Assembly: GCF_018882085.1 (NCBI RefSeq)
Contig: NZ_JACVPB010000011.1
Coordinates: 1-62,463 of the forward strand
DNA length: 62,463 nucleotides
Direction: 5' to 3'
Origin: Polynucleobacter sp. AP-Reno-20A-A9
Lineage (GTDB): Bacteria; Pseudomonadota; Gammaproteobacteria; Burkholderiales; Burkholderiaceae
Shown: positions 24,383-34,226 of the stretch, in pieces
Layout: each line of letters starts with the position of its first letter
Numbering within the stretch: the stretch's first letter is position 1
The notes under the pieces: generated by a model
Told to the model about the DNA's origin: nothing
The model's database searches: none
The model's input: the letters and a program-made list of their open reading frames with translations, nothing else
Position numbers and translations under genes: made by a program

Positions 24383-25600
24383 TTAAAGTGCTGACTGAAT
24401 GTGGTTACGGACAACTGGATAAATCTGACTTTCCCAGCGCTTGCCATTAAACACCCCGTAATGGCCAACGCCTGCCTGCAGATGATGTGACTTCCTGTAT
24501 CCAGGTAGGCCAGAACAGAGATCTTGCGCTGCTAAAGTTTGTCCAATACCACAGATATCATCTCGCTCACCTTCAACTGTAAGTAGGAATGTTTTCTTAA
24601 TCAGTTTTGGGTTCACTAGCCTGCCTTGGTATGTCAAAGCTCCATTGGCTAGATCGCGATCCATAAATACTTTTTTAATGGTTTCTAAATAGAAGGGTCC
24701 TGACAAATCCATGATTGCAAAATACTCTTCATAAAAATCATGAATCACATCTGCTTTCTCATCTTCACCATTCACGCGATACTCATACAGCTTTCTGAAG
24801 GACTCGGCATGGCGATCGGGATTCATGCTCATAAATGCCATGAGTTGTAAAAAGCCCGGATAGACTTTGCGCCCAGTGCCATTAAACTGGCTCGGGATGA
24901 TGCCAATGAGCTTCTCTTCAAACCAGGACATGGGTTTGCTAGTGGCTAACTCATTTACCTTAGTGGGGCTTTGGCTTACATCAATCGGCCCAGCCATTAA
25001 GGTCAAACTTGCAGGGGCATAAGGACTCTTATCTTCTGACATGATGGCTGTAGCCGCTAAGCAAGCCACGGTTGGCTGACATACCGCCATCAAGTGAGTT
25101 TGTGGTCCGATAAATTGCAAGAAGCTAATGATGTGCTCAACATAAGCATCAAAGTCAAAGTCACCACAACTTAATGGAATGTCGCGAATGTTTAACCAAT
25201 CCGTCACGTAAACCTCATGATCGGTTAGCAGTGTTTTGATGGTTCCTGTCAGTAGCGTAGCAAAATGTCCTGACATTGGAGCCACCAAGAGGATTTTGGG
25301 CTGACCTGAAATATTGTCCTTTGAGAAGCGAATCAAGTTGCAAAAATGGGTTGAGTAAATCAGCTCCTCGACCACTTGTTGCTCTACCCCAAATGAATCA
25401 ATGATGGATTGAATTTTAAAATCAGGTCTTGAATGCGTAAATCCAAGCAAAGAAATTTGCTCATAGTGCGCAGCCAATCGTTGCATAGGGTTTAGAGAGT
25501 AATTTCCAAACCAATTAGTAGAGACGCGCTCTGACGCTTTTGCAAACATCCGGACCGGATTATGTAAATTAGCAAAGGTCTGATATGCCTTGTACATCAT
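24383..25600 (-). CDS. phaZ: Intracellular polyhydroxyalkanoate depolymerase
   Basis: A 405-residue alpha/beta-hydrolase-fold enzyme that mobilises stored polyhydroxybutyrate. The nucleophile is a cysteine (Cys174 in MAVCQPT), as in the intracellular PhaZ of Cupriavidus/Ralstonia, rather than serine. VAPMSGHFATLL, VTDWLNIRDIPL and the His region GVGHYGVFNGKRW are also typical. Length matches the family. The start overlaps the upstream 112-residue gene by 4 bases. The operon context (GST, cupin, small protein) does not directly concern polymer metabolism. No synthase or phasin gene is in the window. Confidence 0.92.
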   Translation of the reverse strand: MMYKAYQTFANLHNPVRMFAKASERVSTNWFGNYSLNPMQRLAAHYEQISLLGFTHSRPDFKIQSIIDSFGVEQQVVEELIYSTHFCNLIRFSKDNISGQPKILLVAPMSGHFATLLTGTIKTLLTDHEVYVTDWLNIRDIPLSCGDFDFDAYVEHIISFLQFIGPQTHLMAVCQPTVACLAATAIMSEDKSPYAPASLTLMAGPIDVSQSPTKVNELATSKPMSWFEEKLIGIIPSQFNGTGRKVYPGFLQLMAFMSMNPDRHAESFRKLYEYRVNGEDEKADVIHDFYEEYFAIMDLSGPFYLETIKKVFMDRDLANGALTYQGRLVNPKLIKKTFLLTVEGERDDICGIGQTLAAQDLCSGLPGYRKSHHLQAGVGHYGVFNGKRWESQIYPVVRNHIQSAL

Positions 25601-25935
25601 CTATGGGCACCGCTTTCTATGTGACGCAATGCTCGTTCTGTGGTTTTGAGGACTGGATCATTTACCCGACTCAATGACACATCATTTGCGATGGTGGCTG
25701 CGGTTTGTGCTGAACGAGCTGCAACGATTGATAAATTTATAAAACCGGCAACATTAAAAGTTTTGAGAAGGTCGGGTGGCTCTTCATCGCCTGAAGCAAC
25801 TTCCCCAGCCTCTATTTTTTGATAAAGCTCGCGATAGTAACTTTTCATACTATCGACTTCTTCAGCAATAGTCATAATCCGCTGAAATAAGACAGCGAAG
25901 TCTGATGCTAGCGGATTATTTTTGACTACTTCCAT
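25597..25935 (-). CDS. Hypothetical 112-residue protein coupled to phaZ
   Basis: Not recognised. It is a mostly helical protein (FAVLFQRIMTIAEEVDSMKSYYRELYQKIE, then FINLSIVAARSAQTAATIAND) with an acidic linker GDEEPPD. It overlaps the cupin gene upstream by 10 bases and phaZ downstream by 4 bases, so all three are almost certainly co-translated. Amphipathic helices and Ala-rich stretches would fit a granule-associated or partner protein of PhaZ, but this is only inference. Confidence 0.65.
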   Translation of the reverse strand: MEVVKNNPLASDFAVLFQRIMTIAEEVDSMKSYYRELYQKIEAGEVASGDEEPPDLLKTFNVAGFINLSIVAARSAQTAATIANDVSLSRVNDPVLKTTERALRHIESGAHR

Positions 25936-26363
25936 AGAGTTACCCCTGGGACCTCGGCTGGAGCCACAGAAACGGGAATGGTTCCAAAGTCCGCAGGACC
26001 CACTATCTCGAGATACTCCATATCAGGTGAATAGTCGAAGAGGAAATGGGTGATACCCGGCATTTGATGAACGACATCACCCGCTTCAACCAGGGTGACC
26101 TTATCTTCATACATAAACTTGGCCCACCCTTTAGTCATGATGACAATTTGAAACTCTGCTACGTGATAGTGCCAGCCAGTACCATTCTCTGGGGGCTTAT
26201 TAGCCTTAACAAGATGGGCGATAACCTTACCCTTAGTCGCCTTGGCAACTCCTAAGTCTTTATAGAGGAAGAAATCTCTCAGGCCGCCTGGCAAAAACTG
26301 AGTATCGGCTGGTTTTACATGGGAAAACTCAGTATCACTTTTAAATTTCACTGATGCGTTCAT
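25926..26363 (-). CDS. Cupin-domain protein
   Basis: A 145-residue single-cupin protein. Motif 1 is GTGWHYHVAEFQIVIMTKGWAKF (His-x-His and Glu metal ligands) and motif 2 is GDVVHQMPGITHFLFDYS with a further His. These would bind Fe, Mn or Zn. The substrate is unknown. It lies 2 bases after the glutathione-transferase gene and overlaps the next gene, in the phaZ operon. GGAG is 8 bases before the ATG. Confidence 0.85.
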   Translation of the reverse strand: MNASVKFKSDTEFSHVKPADTQFLPGGLRDFFLYKDLGVAKATKGKVIAHLVKANKPPENGTGWHYHVAEFQIVIMTKGWAKFMYEDKVTLVEAGDVVHQMPGITHFLFDYSPDMEYLEIVGPADFGTIPVSVAPAEVPGVTLWK

Positions 26364-26365
26364 TT

Positions 26366-27025
26366 TTAAAACTCCACTTCAAGTTCTTCAATGTCATCGG
26401 GTTCTTCGAGGGCGCCCATCACCCATTCCTTCATCTCCGGCATCGCCATGATGTGCTCGCAATAACTCTTGCTCGCCTTGTCTAGCTCGACGTCATACGT
26501 TAGGAATCTTGTGACCACTGGCGCAAACATGGCGTCAGCTAATGTGGGCTCCTTGCCAAATAAGAAAGACCCACCATATGTTGTTAAGCAGTCTTGCCAG
26601 ATAACCAAAATACGATTGATATCGATTTGCGCTTTTGACCAAACCTTGAATGACTCAAACTTCGCCTTGACATTCATGGGCAAAGAAGCGCGCAAGGCAG
26701 AGAAGCCGGAATGCATCTCACCGCAGATAGAACGGCAATGCGCTCTTGCTACAGGATCTTTGGGTAGTAGATGCGCTTTAGGATTTAATTCATTTAGGTA
26801 CTCACCAATAGCCATGGTGTCCCATACCTTGCAGCCATCATGGTCCAATCGGGGAACCAGAATGGATGGTGACAGAAGTAAAAGTTCGGCGCGGTTATCT
26901 ACATCATCCGGGTGAACCTGCACTTCCTGAAAAGGTAGGCCAGATAACCTCAGCATCAGCCAACCGCGCAATGACCATGAAGAGTAATTTTTGCTACTAA
27001 TCGTCAAAGTAGTTTGCTTAGACAT
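26366..27025 (-). CDS. Glutathione S-transferase-family protein
   Basis: About 219 residues: N-terminal thioredoxin-like domain (TLTISSKNYSSWSLRGWLML, with the VPRLDHDGCKVWDTMAI region that contacts glutathione) and C-terminal helical domain (FLFGKEPTLADAMFAPVVTRF). The electrophile substrate is unknown. It is the first gene of the phaZ operon. ATG 27025 is preferred to the TTG at 27037. Confidence 0.88.
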   Translation of the reverse strand: MSKQTTLTISSKNYSSWSLRGWLMLRLSGLPFQEVQVHPDDVDNRAELLLLSPSILVPRLDHDGCKVWDTMAIGEYLNELNPKAHLLPKDPVARAHCRSICGEMHSGFSALRASLPMNVKAKFESFKVWSKAQIDINRILVIWQDCLTTYGGSFLFGKEPTLADAMFAPVVTRFLTYDVELDKASKSYCEHIMAMPEMKEWVMGALEEPDDIEELEVEF

Positions 27026-27198
27026 AAGAGCTTTCAAATGAGGTACAACTACAACTTATTCCTGCTGAAATGGATGTGGCTCGCTAAATGCCCCGTTTTT
27101 GACGGGCTCTACCCAAATCTGGGCATTCCTTACTTTTACGCACCCATCTTGTGCGCCGCAACAATGCACCCTTGTGGTGAACTTATAGACTTTGATGC

Positions 27199-30100
27199 AT
27201 GTCTATACATGCCGCCCTACACCACGTCACCGAATATATATATGATCGCCCTGTAAAGCTGGGGCCGCAGGTTATACGCCTTCGACCGGCACCCCATTGC
27301 CGTAGCCATATTCTGTCCTACTCTCTAAAGATTGAGCCTGAAGGTCACTTCATTAACTGGCAACAAGATCCTTTTTCAAACTATCAAGCGCGTTTGGTTT
27401 TTCCAGAACCAACAACACGCTTTAAAGTAACGGTCGATCTTGTTACAGAAATGGCCGTATACAACCCATTTGATTTCTTTCTAGAACCAGATGCTGAAGA
27501 CTACCCCTTTACATACAGTCAAGATCTCAAGAAAGAGTTACGCCCTTACTTAGGTAAAAAGCGCAATGATGGCATCAATAAATACTTTAAAACAGTTGAT
27601 CGCAGTAAGATGCGCACCATCGATTTTTTGGTTGCTATAAATCAAAAAGTTCACAAAGATATTAGCTACACCATTCGAATGGAGCCTGGAGTGCAAACTC
27701 CAGAAGAGACATTAAAACTTCGTAGCGGCTCCTGTCGTGATTCTGCTTGGTTAATGGTGAACCTTTTGCGTCTATGCGGACTCGCATCACGCTTTGTTTC
27801 AGGCTATCTCATTCAACTCAAGCCAGATGTGAAGGCGCTTGATGGACCGAGTGGAACCGAAGTGGACTTCACAGATTTACATGCCTGGTGTGAGGTGTAT
27901 TTACCAGGTGCGGGATGGATTGGTTTAGACCCTACTTCTGGCCTATTCGCTGGCGAAGGTCATATTCCCGTTGCCTGCACACCTGAACCTTCAGGTGCGG
28001 CACCTATTGAAGGCGGTGTTGACGAATGTGATGTGCAATTTGCTCATTCCATGGAAGTCACTCGCATTTATGAAGCGCCCCGAGTAACGAAACCATATAC
28101 CGAAGAACAGTGGCAGGCGATTGTCGAACTGGGCCATCAAGTTGACAAAGAATTAATTGCGGGCGACGTTAGATTAACCATGGGTGGTGAGCCTACTTTT
28201 GTATCGGTTAACGGTCGCGATGAACGCGAATGGAATGTAGATGCATTAGGACCAACTAAGCGAGGTTACGCAACCGATTTAGTTGAAAAACTTCGTAAGG
28301 AATATGGTGATGGTGGCTTCCTTCATTTTGGTCAAGGCAAATGGTATCCAGGAGAGCAGCTTCCTCGCTGGGCTTTGTCTATCTACTGGAGGGCTGATGG
28401 ACAACCTATTTGGAAGAATTCCAAACTCTTCGCAGATGAACGCCACCCTACCAACTACACCAGCAAAGATGCTGAGAAATTTGTCTACACACTCTCCAAA
28501 AAATTAGGATTAGAAGATAAGTTTATAGAGCCTGCATATGAGGATGTTTTTTATTACCTCTGGCGAGAGTCCAAGCTACCAGTCAACGTTGATCCTTTTA
28601 AATCAAACTTAGATGATGAGATGGAGCGCACTCGCTTAAAGCGGGTCTTCACCCAGAAATTAGATTCCGTGGTGGGCTACGTTCTTCCTATCGAAGCGAA
28701 TGAAGGAAAAAACTATCTTGATACTTCTTGGAAGACGGGTCCTTGGGAATATCGTGATGATCGCCTCTATCTACTGCCAGGTGACTCGCCAATGGGCTAT
28801 CGACTCCCCTTGGAATCACTACCCTGGGTCAGTAAAGCAGAATACCCTTATCTGATTGAGCAAGATCCATTTGCCCCTAGACAGCCATTAAGCAGTCGAG
28901 CATCAATTGTTCACCAACAACAACCGACTCGTAAAGAATTTACAGGGTCCGGCAAAACGATTTGGAGTCAGTCAGAGCTTAGAAGTCCTGAGCGACAAGA
29001 ATCTGCTGCATGGGTTACCAGAACAGCCATGTGCGTTGAGGCGCGTGATCCGATGCGCTCAAATGGATCTAAGGCTGAGAATGAACATGGCGGTAAGTCG
29101 GGTGTGTTGTATGTCTTTATGCCACCGCTCGCTCGTCTTGCAGACTATCTCAATTTACTGGAGGCAGTAGAAGCTACCGCGGAAGAGCTCCAGTTTCAAA
29201 TCGTCCTAGAGGGATATACCCCGCCACGTGATCCCCGCCTAAAGCTATTGCAAGTAACGCCAGATCCAGGTGTTATTGAAGTCAATATTCATCCGGCACA
29301 TAACTGGGATGAGTTAGTTGAGCATACTGAATTCTTATATCAAGCTGCTTTTGAATCCAGACTTTCCGCTGAAAAGTTTATGGCTGATGGCCGCCATACC
29401 GGAACGGGTGGAGGTAACCACTTTGTGATGGGTGGCGCTACACCGATTGATAGCCCATTTTTAAGGAGGCCCGAACTTCTGGCGAGCCTGATTTTGTATT
29501 GGCATAACCACCCGAGTTTGAGCTACCTATTTAGCGGTATGTTTATTGGCCCAACCAGCCAAGCGCCTCGTGTTGATGAAGCACGCAATGACCAAATCTA
29601 TGAATTAGAAATTGCACTGAAAGAAATTCGGGAGAATCGCAAGAAGTTTGGTCAAAGTATGCCGCCATGGTTGGTTGACAGAACCTTACGTAACATATTG
29701 ATTGATGTCACCGGCAATACGCATCGCAGCGAATTCTGTATCGATAAGATGTATTCACCAGATAGCCAAACGGGTCGCTTAGGCTTATTAGAACTTCGCG
29801 CTTTTGAAATGCCTCCACATGCCCAAATGAGCATTGTTCAGCAATTACTTATTCGCGCCTTGATTGCCCGCTTCTGGGATAATCCTTATGACGCGCCAAT
29901 GACGCGCTGGGGAACAGAACTTCATGATCGCTGTCTCTTACCGACATTTATCAAGATGGATTTTGATGATGTTATTGAAGAGATGCAAAAGCATGGTTAT
30001 GCCTTTAAGCCTGAATGGTTTGCGCCTCACCTCGAATTCCGCTTCCCGCTCATCGGACAAGTGCAGGTCATGGGTACGGAACTTACTTTGCGTAATGCGC

Positions 30101-30591
30101 TTGAGCCATGGCATGTGATGGGAGAGGAAAGTGCTGCTGGTGGAACTGCCCGCTATGTGGACTCCTCTTTAGAGCGTGTTGAATTAAGAGTTACCGGCTT
30201 AAACCAAAGCCGCTACACCATTACCTGTAATGGCGAACCTTTGCCACTGCAACCTACAGGCGTTGCCGGGGAATATATTGCGGGCGTTAGGTATAAGGCC
30301 TGGAATCCTCCATCAAGCCTACACCCGAGTATTGGCATTCATGTTCCATTGATATTTGACATGGTTGATACCTGGATGAAACGCTCAGTTGGTGGCTGTC
30401 AGTACCATGTCGCCCACCCTGGTGGCCGAAACTATGACAACTTCCCCATCAATGCTTATGAGGCCGAGAGTCGCCGTCTTTCCCGCTTCTTCCGCATGGG
30501 TCACACCCCAGGAACTATTGAGGGAGTTCAGGCCAATATTGACCTCCCAGCTAGCAGGGAATTTCCATTTACGCTAGATATGCGGCGATGA
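27199..30591 (+). CDS. Transglutaminase-like / DUF2126 protein
   Basis: A 1130-residue cytoplasmic protein. The N-terminal part is a bacterial transglutaminase N-domain plus papain-like core with Cys179 (RSGSCRDSAWL), His228 (LHAWCEVY) and Asp244 (GLDPTSG). From about residue 300 to the end it is DUF2126 (LTMGGEPTFVSVNGRDEREWN, FHFGQGKWYPGEQLPRW-like segment, GTGGGNHFVMGGATPIDSPF, RWGTELHDRCLLP). DUF2126 has been proposed in comparative work to be an amidoligase-like domain. It forms an operon with the ATP-grasp/alpha-E gene (11-base gap) and a second transglutaminase gene. The system is predicted to make or modify peptides; no substrate is known. Confidence 0.9.
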   Translation: MSIHAALHHVTEYIYDRPVKLGPQVIRLRPAPHCRSHILSYSLKIEPEGHFINWQQDPFSNYQARLVFPEPTTRFKVTVDLVTEMAVYNPFDFFLEPDAEDYPFTYSQDLKKELRPYLGKKRNDGINKYFKTVDRSKMRTIDFLVAINQKVHKDISYTIRMEPGVQTPEETLKLRSGSCRDSAWLMVNLLRLCGLASRFVSGYLIQLKPDVKALDGPSGTEVDFTDLHAWCEVYLPGAGWIGLDPTSGLFAGEGHIPVACTPEPSGAAPIEGGVDECDVQFAHSMEVTRIYEAPRVTKPYTEEQWQAIVELGHQVDKELIAGDVRLTMGGEPTFVSVNGRDEREWNVDALGPTKRGYATDLVEKLRKEYGDGGFLHFGQGKWYPGEQLPRWALSIYWRADGQPIWKNSKLFADERHPTNYTSKDAEKFVYTLSKKLGLEDKFIEPAYEDVFYYLWRESKLPVNVDPFKSNLDDEMERTRLKRVFTQKLDSVVGYVLPIEANEGKNYLDTSWKTGPWEYRDDRLYLLPGDSPMGYRLPLESLPWVSKAEYPYLIEQDPFAPRQPLSSRASIVHQQQPTRKEFTGSGKTIWSQSELRSPERQESAAWVTRTAMCVEARDPMRSNGSKAENEHGGKSGVLYVFMPPLARLADYLNLLEAVEATAEELQFQIVLEGYTPPRDPRLKLLQVTPDPGVIEVNIHPAHNWDELVEHTEFLYQAAFESRLSAEKFMADGRHTGTGGGNHFVMGGATPIDSPFLRRPELLASLILYWHNHPSLSYLFSGMFIGPTSQAPRVDEARNDQIYELEIALKEIRENRKKFGQSMPPWLVDRTLRNILIDVTGNTHRSEFCIDKMYSPDSQTGRLGLLELRAFEMPPHAQMSIVQQLLIRALIARFWDNPYDAPMTRWGTELHDRCLLPTFIKMDFDDVIEEMQKHGYAFKPEWFAPHLEFRFPLIGQVQVMGTELTLRNALEPWHVMGEESAAGGTARYVDSSLERVELRVTGLNQSRYTITCNGEPLPLQPTGVAGEYIAGVRYKAWNPPSSLHPSIGIHVPLIFDMVDTWMKRSVGGCQYHVAHPGGRNYDNFPINAYEAESRRLSRFFRMGHTPGTIEGVQANIDLPASREFPFTLDMRR

Positions 30592-30602
30592 GACAATAGT
30601 TT

Positions 30603-33215
30603 GTGGATAACCCTCAGACCCAATCCTTGAAAGACACCAGCAACCCCTCTATGGTAGAGGAGATCAACCGTCTATCCCCCACTCCCAAAGTGGGGCACTT
30701 TGATGAGTTGCGCGGGGAATCAGATTTTCTACTACCCCAATGGGAAACTTTTTTTGAATCCCTTGGCCCCTCTGGTTTAAGCGATCTAGATCAGCGGACC
30801 CAAGAGCTCAATAGACAGATTCGGGATAACGGAATTACCTATAACGTCTATGCCGATGAGTTTGGTCCGCAGCGCCCTTGGTCAGTAGACTTATTTCCTC
30901 TCATCATTAGCCCTGATTCTTGGCAAAAAATTCAGTCCGGGGTTTTGCAGCGAGCACGCTTACTTGAAGCGATTATGGCGGATGTGTATGGGCCGCAAAA
31001 TTTGTTGAAGGAAGGATGGATTCCTCCGGCATTAATTCATGGGCATCCTGGTTACTTGCGCTCTATGCATGGCATCAATCTGAATAAGAGAAAACATCTT
31101 CACATCATGGCTTTCGATTTAGCGAGAGCGCCTGATGGATCATGGTCAGTGCTATCTCAACGCACCCAAGCGCCTTCTGGCCTTGGATATCTTCTAGAAA
31201 ATCGCAATCTCATTGCAAGGCAATTTCCCAAAGCATATGAGCTCATGCAGATTGCCCCATTAGCCAATGCCTATAGAGACTTAATCGATTCATTAAAACT
31301 TGAAAGCCCAGCAGGCGCTAATGCCCATATTGCCCTGCTTACTCCCGGGCCTTATAACGAGACCTATTTTGAGCATGCCTATCTTGCTCGTTATCTCGGT
31401 CTAACGCTGGTTGAGGGTGGCGACTTAACGGTACGCGACCAACATTTGTTTTTGAAAACAGTTCGCGGTTTAGAGCCTGTCCATATTTTGCTGAAGCGTT
31501 TGGATGATGAGTTTTTAGATCCATTAGAACTGCGCTCTGATTCCACACTAGGTGTCCCCGGTCTATTACAAGTGATACGCGCTGGTAATGTTGTATTGGC
31601 AAACGCTCCTGGCTCGGCCTTCCTAGAATCACCCGCACTACTGGGATTTTTACCGGCGATTAGCGAGCGACTTTTAAATGAAAAAGTTCAGCTTCCTGCA
31701 ATGGATACCTGGTGGTGCGGTGAACGCGCTGCACTAGAGGCTGCCATTCCGAATTTAGGGCATAGCGCGATTAAGCCAACCTTTCCGAATGGCACAGGCC
31801 ATCAAAGTTACGAATCTACCTTAGGCTGCGACCTGAATCAGGCTCAGTTAGACGAATGGGTTGGACGCATTACTAGGCGGCCCGATGAGCACACCGTGCA
31901 AACCTACATTCCATTAGCACAAATGCCAACCTGGTTAAATGCATTTAATCTCAATGATGCCTCTTTGATTGAGCCTCACTCTTATATGTTGCGAGTCTTT
32001 GCCTTAAGTGATGGTCCTAATAGCTGGCAAGTATTACCCGGGGGACTTGCCCGTATCGCCAGCACCGATTCAGGTATTGCTTCTATGCAACGGGGCGGTA
32101 GTAGTGCGGATGTATGGGTTCAAAGCCCGCAGGCCCCTCAAGGTCAAGGACAACAACTACAGCTTCCGATTCAAACGCCCGAAAAAGTGATGCGCAAGCG
32201 CTTAGTTACTAGTCGCGCAGCCGAGAATCTCTATTGGTTTGGGCGCTATACCGAGCGCAGTGAAAATATTCTGCGCTTGGCTAAGCTCTACCTTGAAAAT
32301 ATTAATAGCGAATACACCCCATCCCGCTCATTATGGTCCTGGCTAGAAAACCTATGTCATTACTATGGACTTGTGCCCGAAGGTGTTCCAAGCAACTTTG
32401 ATCAGAGTGCTATGCGTCACCGAATTTTTGAGCGCACATTAATTAACTCTCTAGATGCGAGCGATAGCGTCACCAGCGTGGGCTATAACCTTAACGCCAT
32501 GAAGCGCACAGCCTCTAATGTGAGAGAACGGCTCTCACCAGAGCAGTGGAGCACCATCAATCATTGCATTGAGCAATTCCAGGCAGATTGCCATAAAGCT
32601 AGCACCTTTAATAATTTTTCTGCTTCGCTCGCGATCGACGCATTAAATGGTGCGAGTAGCTGCTTAGCCGCGATTACCGGTGCTCAAACCGACCGCATGA
32701 CACGTGATGATGGCTGGCAATTACTTTCGATTGGAAGACATATTGAGAGACTTGCCTTTCTTACAAACGCCTTAGATTCGGCCATTGCTTCTGGTTTACT
32801 AAATAATCCAAATGCAGATAGTTCCGGCTATACCACCCTACTGAATTTATTTGACAGTACGATTACCTTTCATGCACAGCATCAACAAAGTCGAGAGATA
32901 GCCCCTTTAATTAGCTTGCTGGTGATGGATGATGAAAACCCACGCTCTCTCGCCTGGGTTAGTAAAGCGCTCCGCGCCAGACTATCTAAACTTGCGGGCA
33001 CCGAGCGAAATAGCCCAGATGAACTGACCCGCAGCGTCATCAATCTACTAGATTACGACTTATATACCCTATCGACTGCTGATGGGTTTGGCAACCTCTC
33101 CAACCTGAGTAATTGCCTGAGTAATTGCTCACAATCGGCCTGGAATGTTTCTGATGAAATTAGCGCAAGGTATTTCAATCTGATTCACTCTAATGAATAC
33201 AGCATCCAAATGTAA
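30603..33215 (+). CDS. Circularly permuted ATP-grasp protein fused to alpha-E domain
   Basis: An 870-residue protein joining two families that are often separate genes. Residues about 60-520 are the circularly permuted type 2 ATP-grasp domain (GPQRPWSVDLFPLII, LTPGPYNETYFEHAYLARYLG, LVEGGDLTVRD, PGGLARIAS), expected to form amide bonds with ATP. After a Gln-rich linker (about 515-535), residues about 540-865 are the alpha-E domain (TSRAAENLYWFGRYTERSEN, ILRLAKLY, IGRHIERLAFLTNALDS). The GTG at 30603 starts 11 bases after the previous stop; no clear ribosome site is seen, suggesting coupling. A later start is possible. Confidence 0.88.
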   Translation: MDNPQTQSLKDTSNPSMVEEINRLSPTPKVGHFDELRGESDFLLPQWETFFESLGPSGLSDLDQRTQELNRQIRDNGITYNVYADEFGPQRPWSVDLFPLIISPDSWQKIQSGVLQRARLLEAIMADVYGPQNLLKEGWIPPALIHGHPGYLRSMHGINLNKRKHLHIMAFDLARAPDGSWSVLSQRTQAPSGLGYLLENRNLIARQFPKAYELMQIAPLANAYRDLIDSLKLESPAGANAHIALLTPGPYNETYFEHAYLARYLGLTLVEGGDLTVRDQHLFLKTVRGLEPVHILLKRLDDEFLDPLELRSDSTLGVPGLLQVIRAGNVVLANAPGSAFLESPALLGFLPAISERLLNEKVQLPAMDTWWCGERAALEAAIPNLGHSAIKPTFPNGTGHQSYESTLGCDLNQAQLDEWVGRITRRPDEHTVQTYIPLAQMPTWLNAFNLNDASLIEPHSYMLRVFALSDGPNSWQVLPGGLARIASTDSGIASMQRGGSSADVWVQSPQAPQGQGQQLQLPIQTPEKVMRKRLVTSRAAENLYWFGRYTERSENILRLAKLYLENINSEYTPSRSLWSWLENLCHYYGLVPEGVPSNFDQSAMRHRIFERTLINSLDASDSVTSVGYNLNAMKRTASNVRERLSPEQWSTINHCIEQFQADCHKASTFNNFSASLAIDALNGASSCLAAITGAQTDRMTRDDGWQLLSIGRHIERLAFLTNALDSAIASGLLNNPNADSSGYTTLLNLFDSTITFHAQHQQSREIAPLISLLVMDDENPRSLAWVSKALRARLSKLAGTERNSPDELTRSVINLLDYDLYTLSTADGFGNLSNLSNCLSNCSQSAWNVSDEISARYFNLIHSNEYSIQM

Positions 33216-33225
33216 TGCGCCAATT

Positions 33226-34146
33226 ATGTTGCTAGAAATTACCCACGATACACATTACTCCTACGACCCCAACGTCGAGATTGCTCAGCACCTTGCCCAC
33301 CTCAAACCGGCAGATCTGGAGACACAACGAGTACTAAAATCCGAAGTCCAGGTGAGTCCTCGGCCGTCTTGGAGCGAAGATAATATAGATAGCTATGGAA
33401 ATATTTGCACCTTCTTTTCTTTACAGAATAGGCACGGTGAATTGCTCATTACAGCAAAGTCGCTGATTGAAACAACTAGCGCTGAATATGGTCCAAAGCC
33501 GCAGGAAACGGCAGCCTGGGAGCAGGTCCGCGAATACTTTCGCTATCACTCCAATACCCAATGGGATGCTGCCTCAGAATTCTTATTCACATCTCCATTT
33601 ATTACCTTAAGGCCAGAGTTCGCCGAATTTGCTCGGGCAAATTTCACGGCTAGTAGACCCATCCTGGATGCTGCCATTGATTTAATGAAACGCATCTATA
33701 GTGAATTCCATTACGTTAGTAAAAGTACTGATATCAACACCCCTGCACTAGAGGCGCTGAATAAGCGAGAGGGAGTATGTCAGGACTTTGCACATATTTT
33801 GATTACATCACTCCGCAGTATCGGCATTCCAGCAAAATATATGAGCGGCTATATTCTGACCAATCCTGCACCCGGTCAAGCAAGGCTGATTGGTGGAGAT
33901 GCTTCACATGCTTGGGTATCAGTTTATGTTCCCAGCATTGATGAAAACGGCGCTCTAGGTAAGGGCATTTGGTGTGATCTAGACCCAACTAATAACCGTT
34001 GGGGGTATGGAACTCCTGGGGAAGATTATGTTCACTTGTCTCAAGGAAGGGATTACTCAGATGTCTCCCCTATTCGTGGCGTGATTCATGGTGGAGCAGA
34101 CCATACGCTAGAGGTAGCGGTAACGGTGATGCCCATTAACTCTTAA
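33226..34146 (+). CDS. Transglutaminase-like peptidase/transferase
   Basis: About 306 residues: an N-terminal beta domain starting LLEITHDTHYSYD, then a papain-like transglutaminase core with Cys185 (REGVCQDFAHI), His228 (DASHAWVSVY) and Asp253 (WCDLDPTNN). The complete triad predicts cysteine hydrolase or amide-transfer activity. ATG 33193 would also be in frame and would overlap the ATP-grasp gene by 23 bases; ATG 33226 gives the family-like N-terminus. It is the last gene of the amidoligase operon, followed by a strong terminator. Confidence 0.88.
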   Translation: MLLEITHDTHYSYDPNVEIAQHLAHLKPADLETQRVLKSEVQVSPRPSWSEDNIDSYGNICTFFSLQNRHGELLITAKSLIETTSAEYGPKPQETAAWEQVREYFRYHSNTQWDAASEFLFTSPFITLRPEFAEFARANFTASRPILDAAIDLMKRIYSEFHYVSKSTDINTPALEALNKREGVCQDFAHILITSLRSIGIPAKYMSGYILTNPAPGQARLIGGDASHAWVSVYVPSIDENGALGKGIWCDLDPTNNRWGYGTPGEDYVHLSQGRDYSDVSPIRGVIHGGADHTLEVAVTVMPINS

Positions 34147-34176
34147 AACCCCTCCCCTCCATTCCGTTCTCAATAA

Positions 34177-34198
34177 AAAACCGCCCGAAGGCGGTTTT
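34177..34198. terminator. Bidirectional intrinsic terminator
   Basis: AAAACCGCC and GGCGGTTTT form a perfect 9-base-pair stem with a CGAA loop. It sits between the stops of convergent genes (34146 plus, 34227 minus) and is flanked by A and T runs, so it can serve both strands. Confidence 0.88.
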
Positions 34199-34226
34199 AT
34201 TATTTAAAGAGTGTGCCACTCACATC

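Noticed and set aside
26469..26915. 148-codon antisense frame in the GST gene
   Set aside because: Opposite-strand shadow of a clear GST coding region, without ribosome site.
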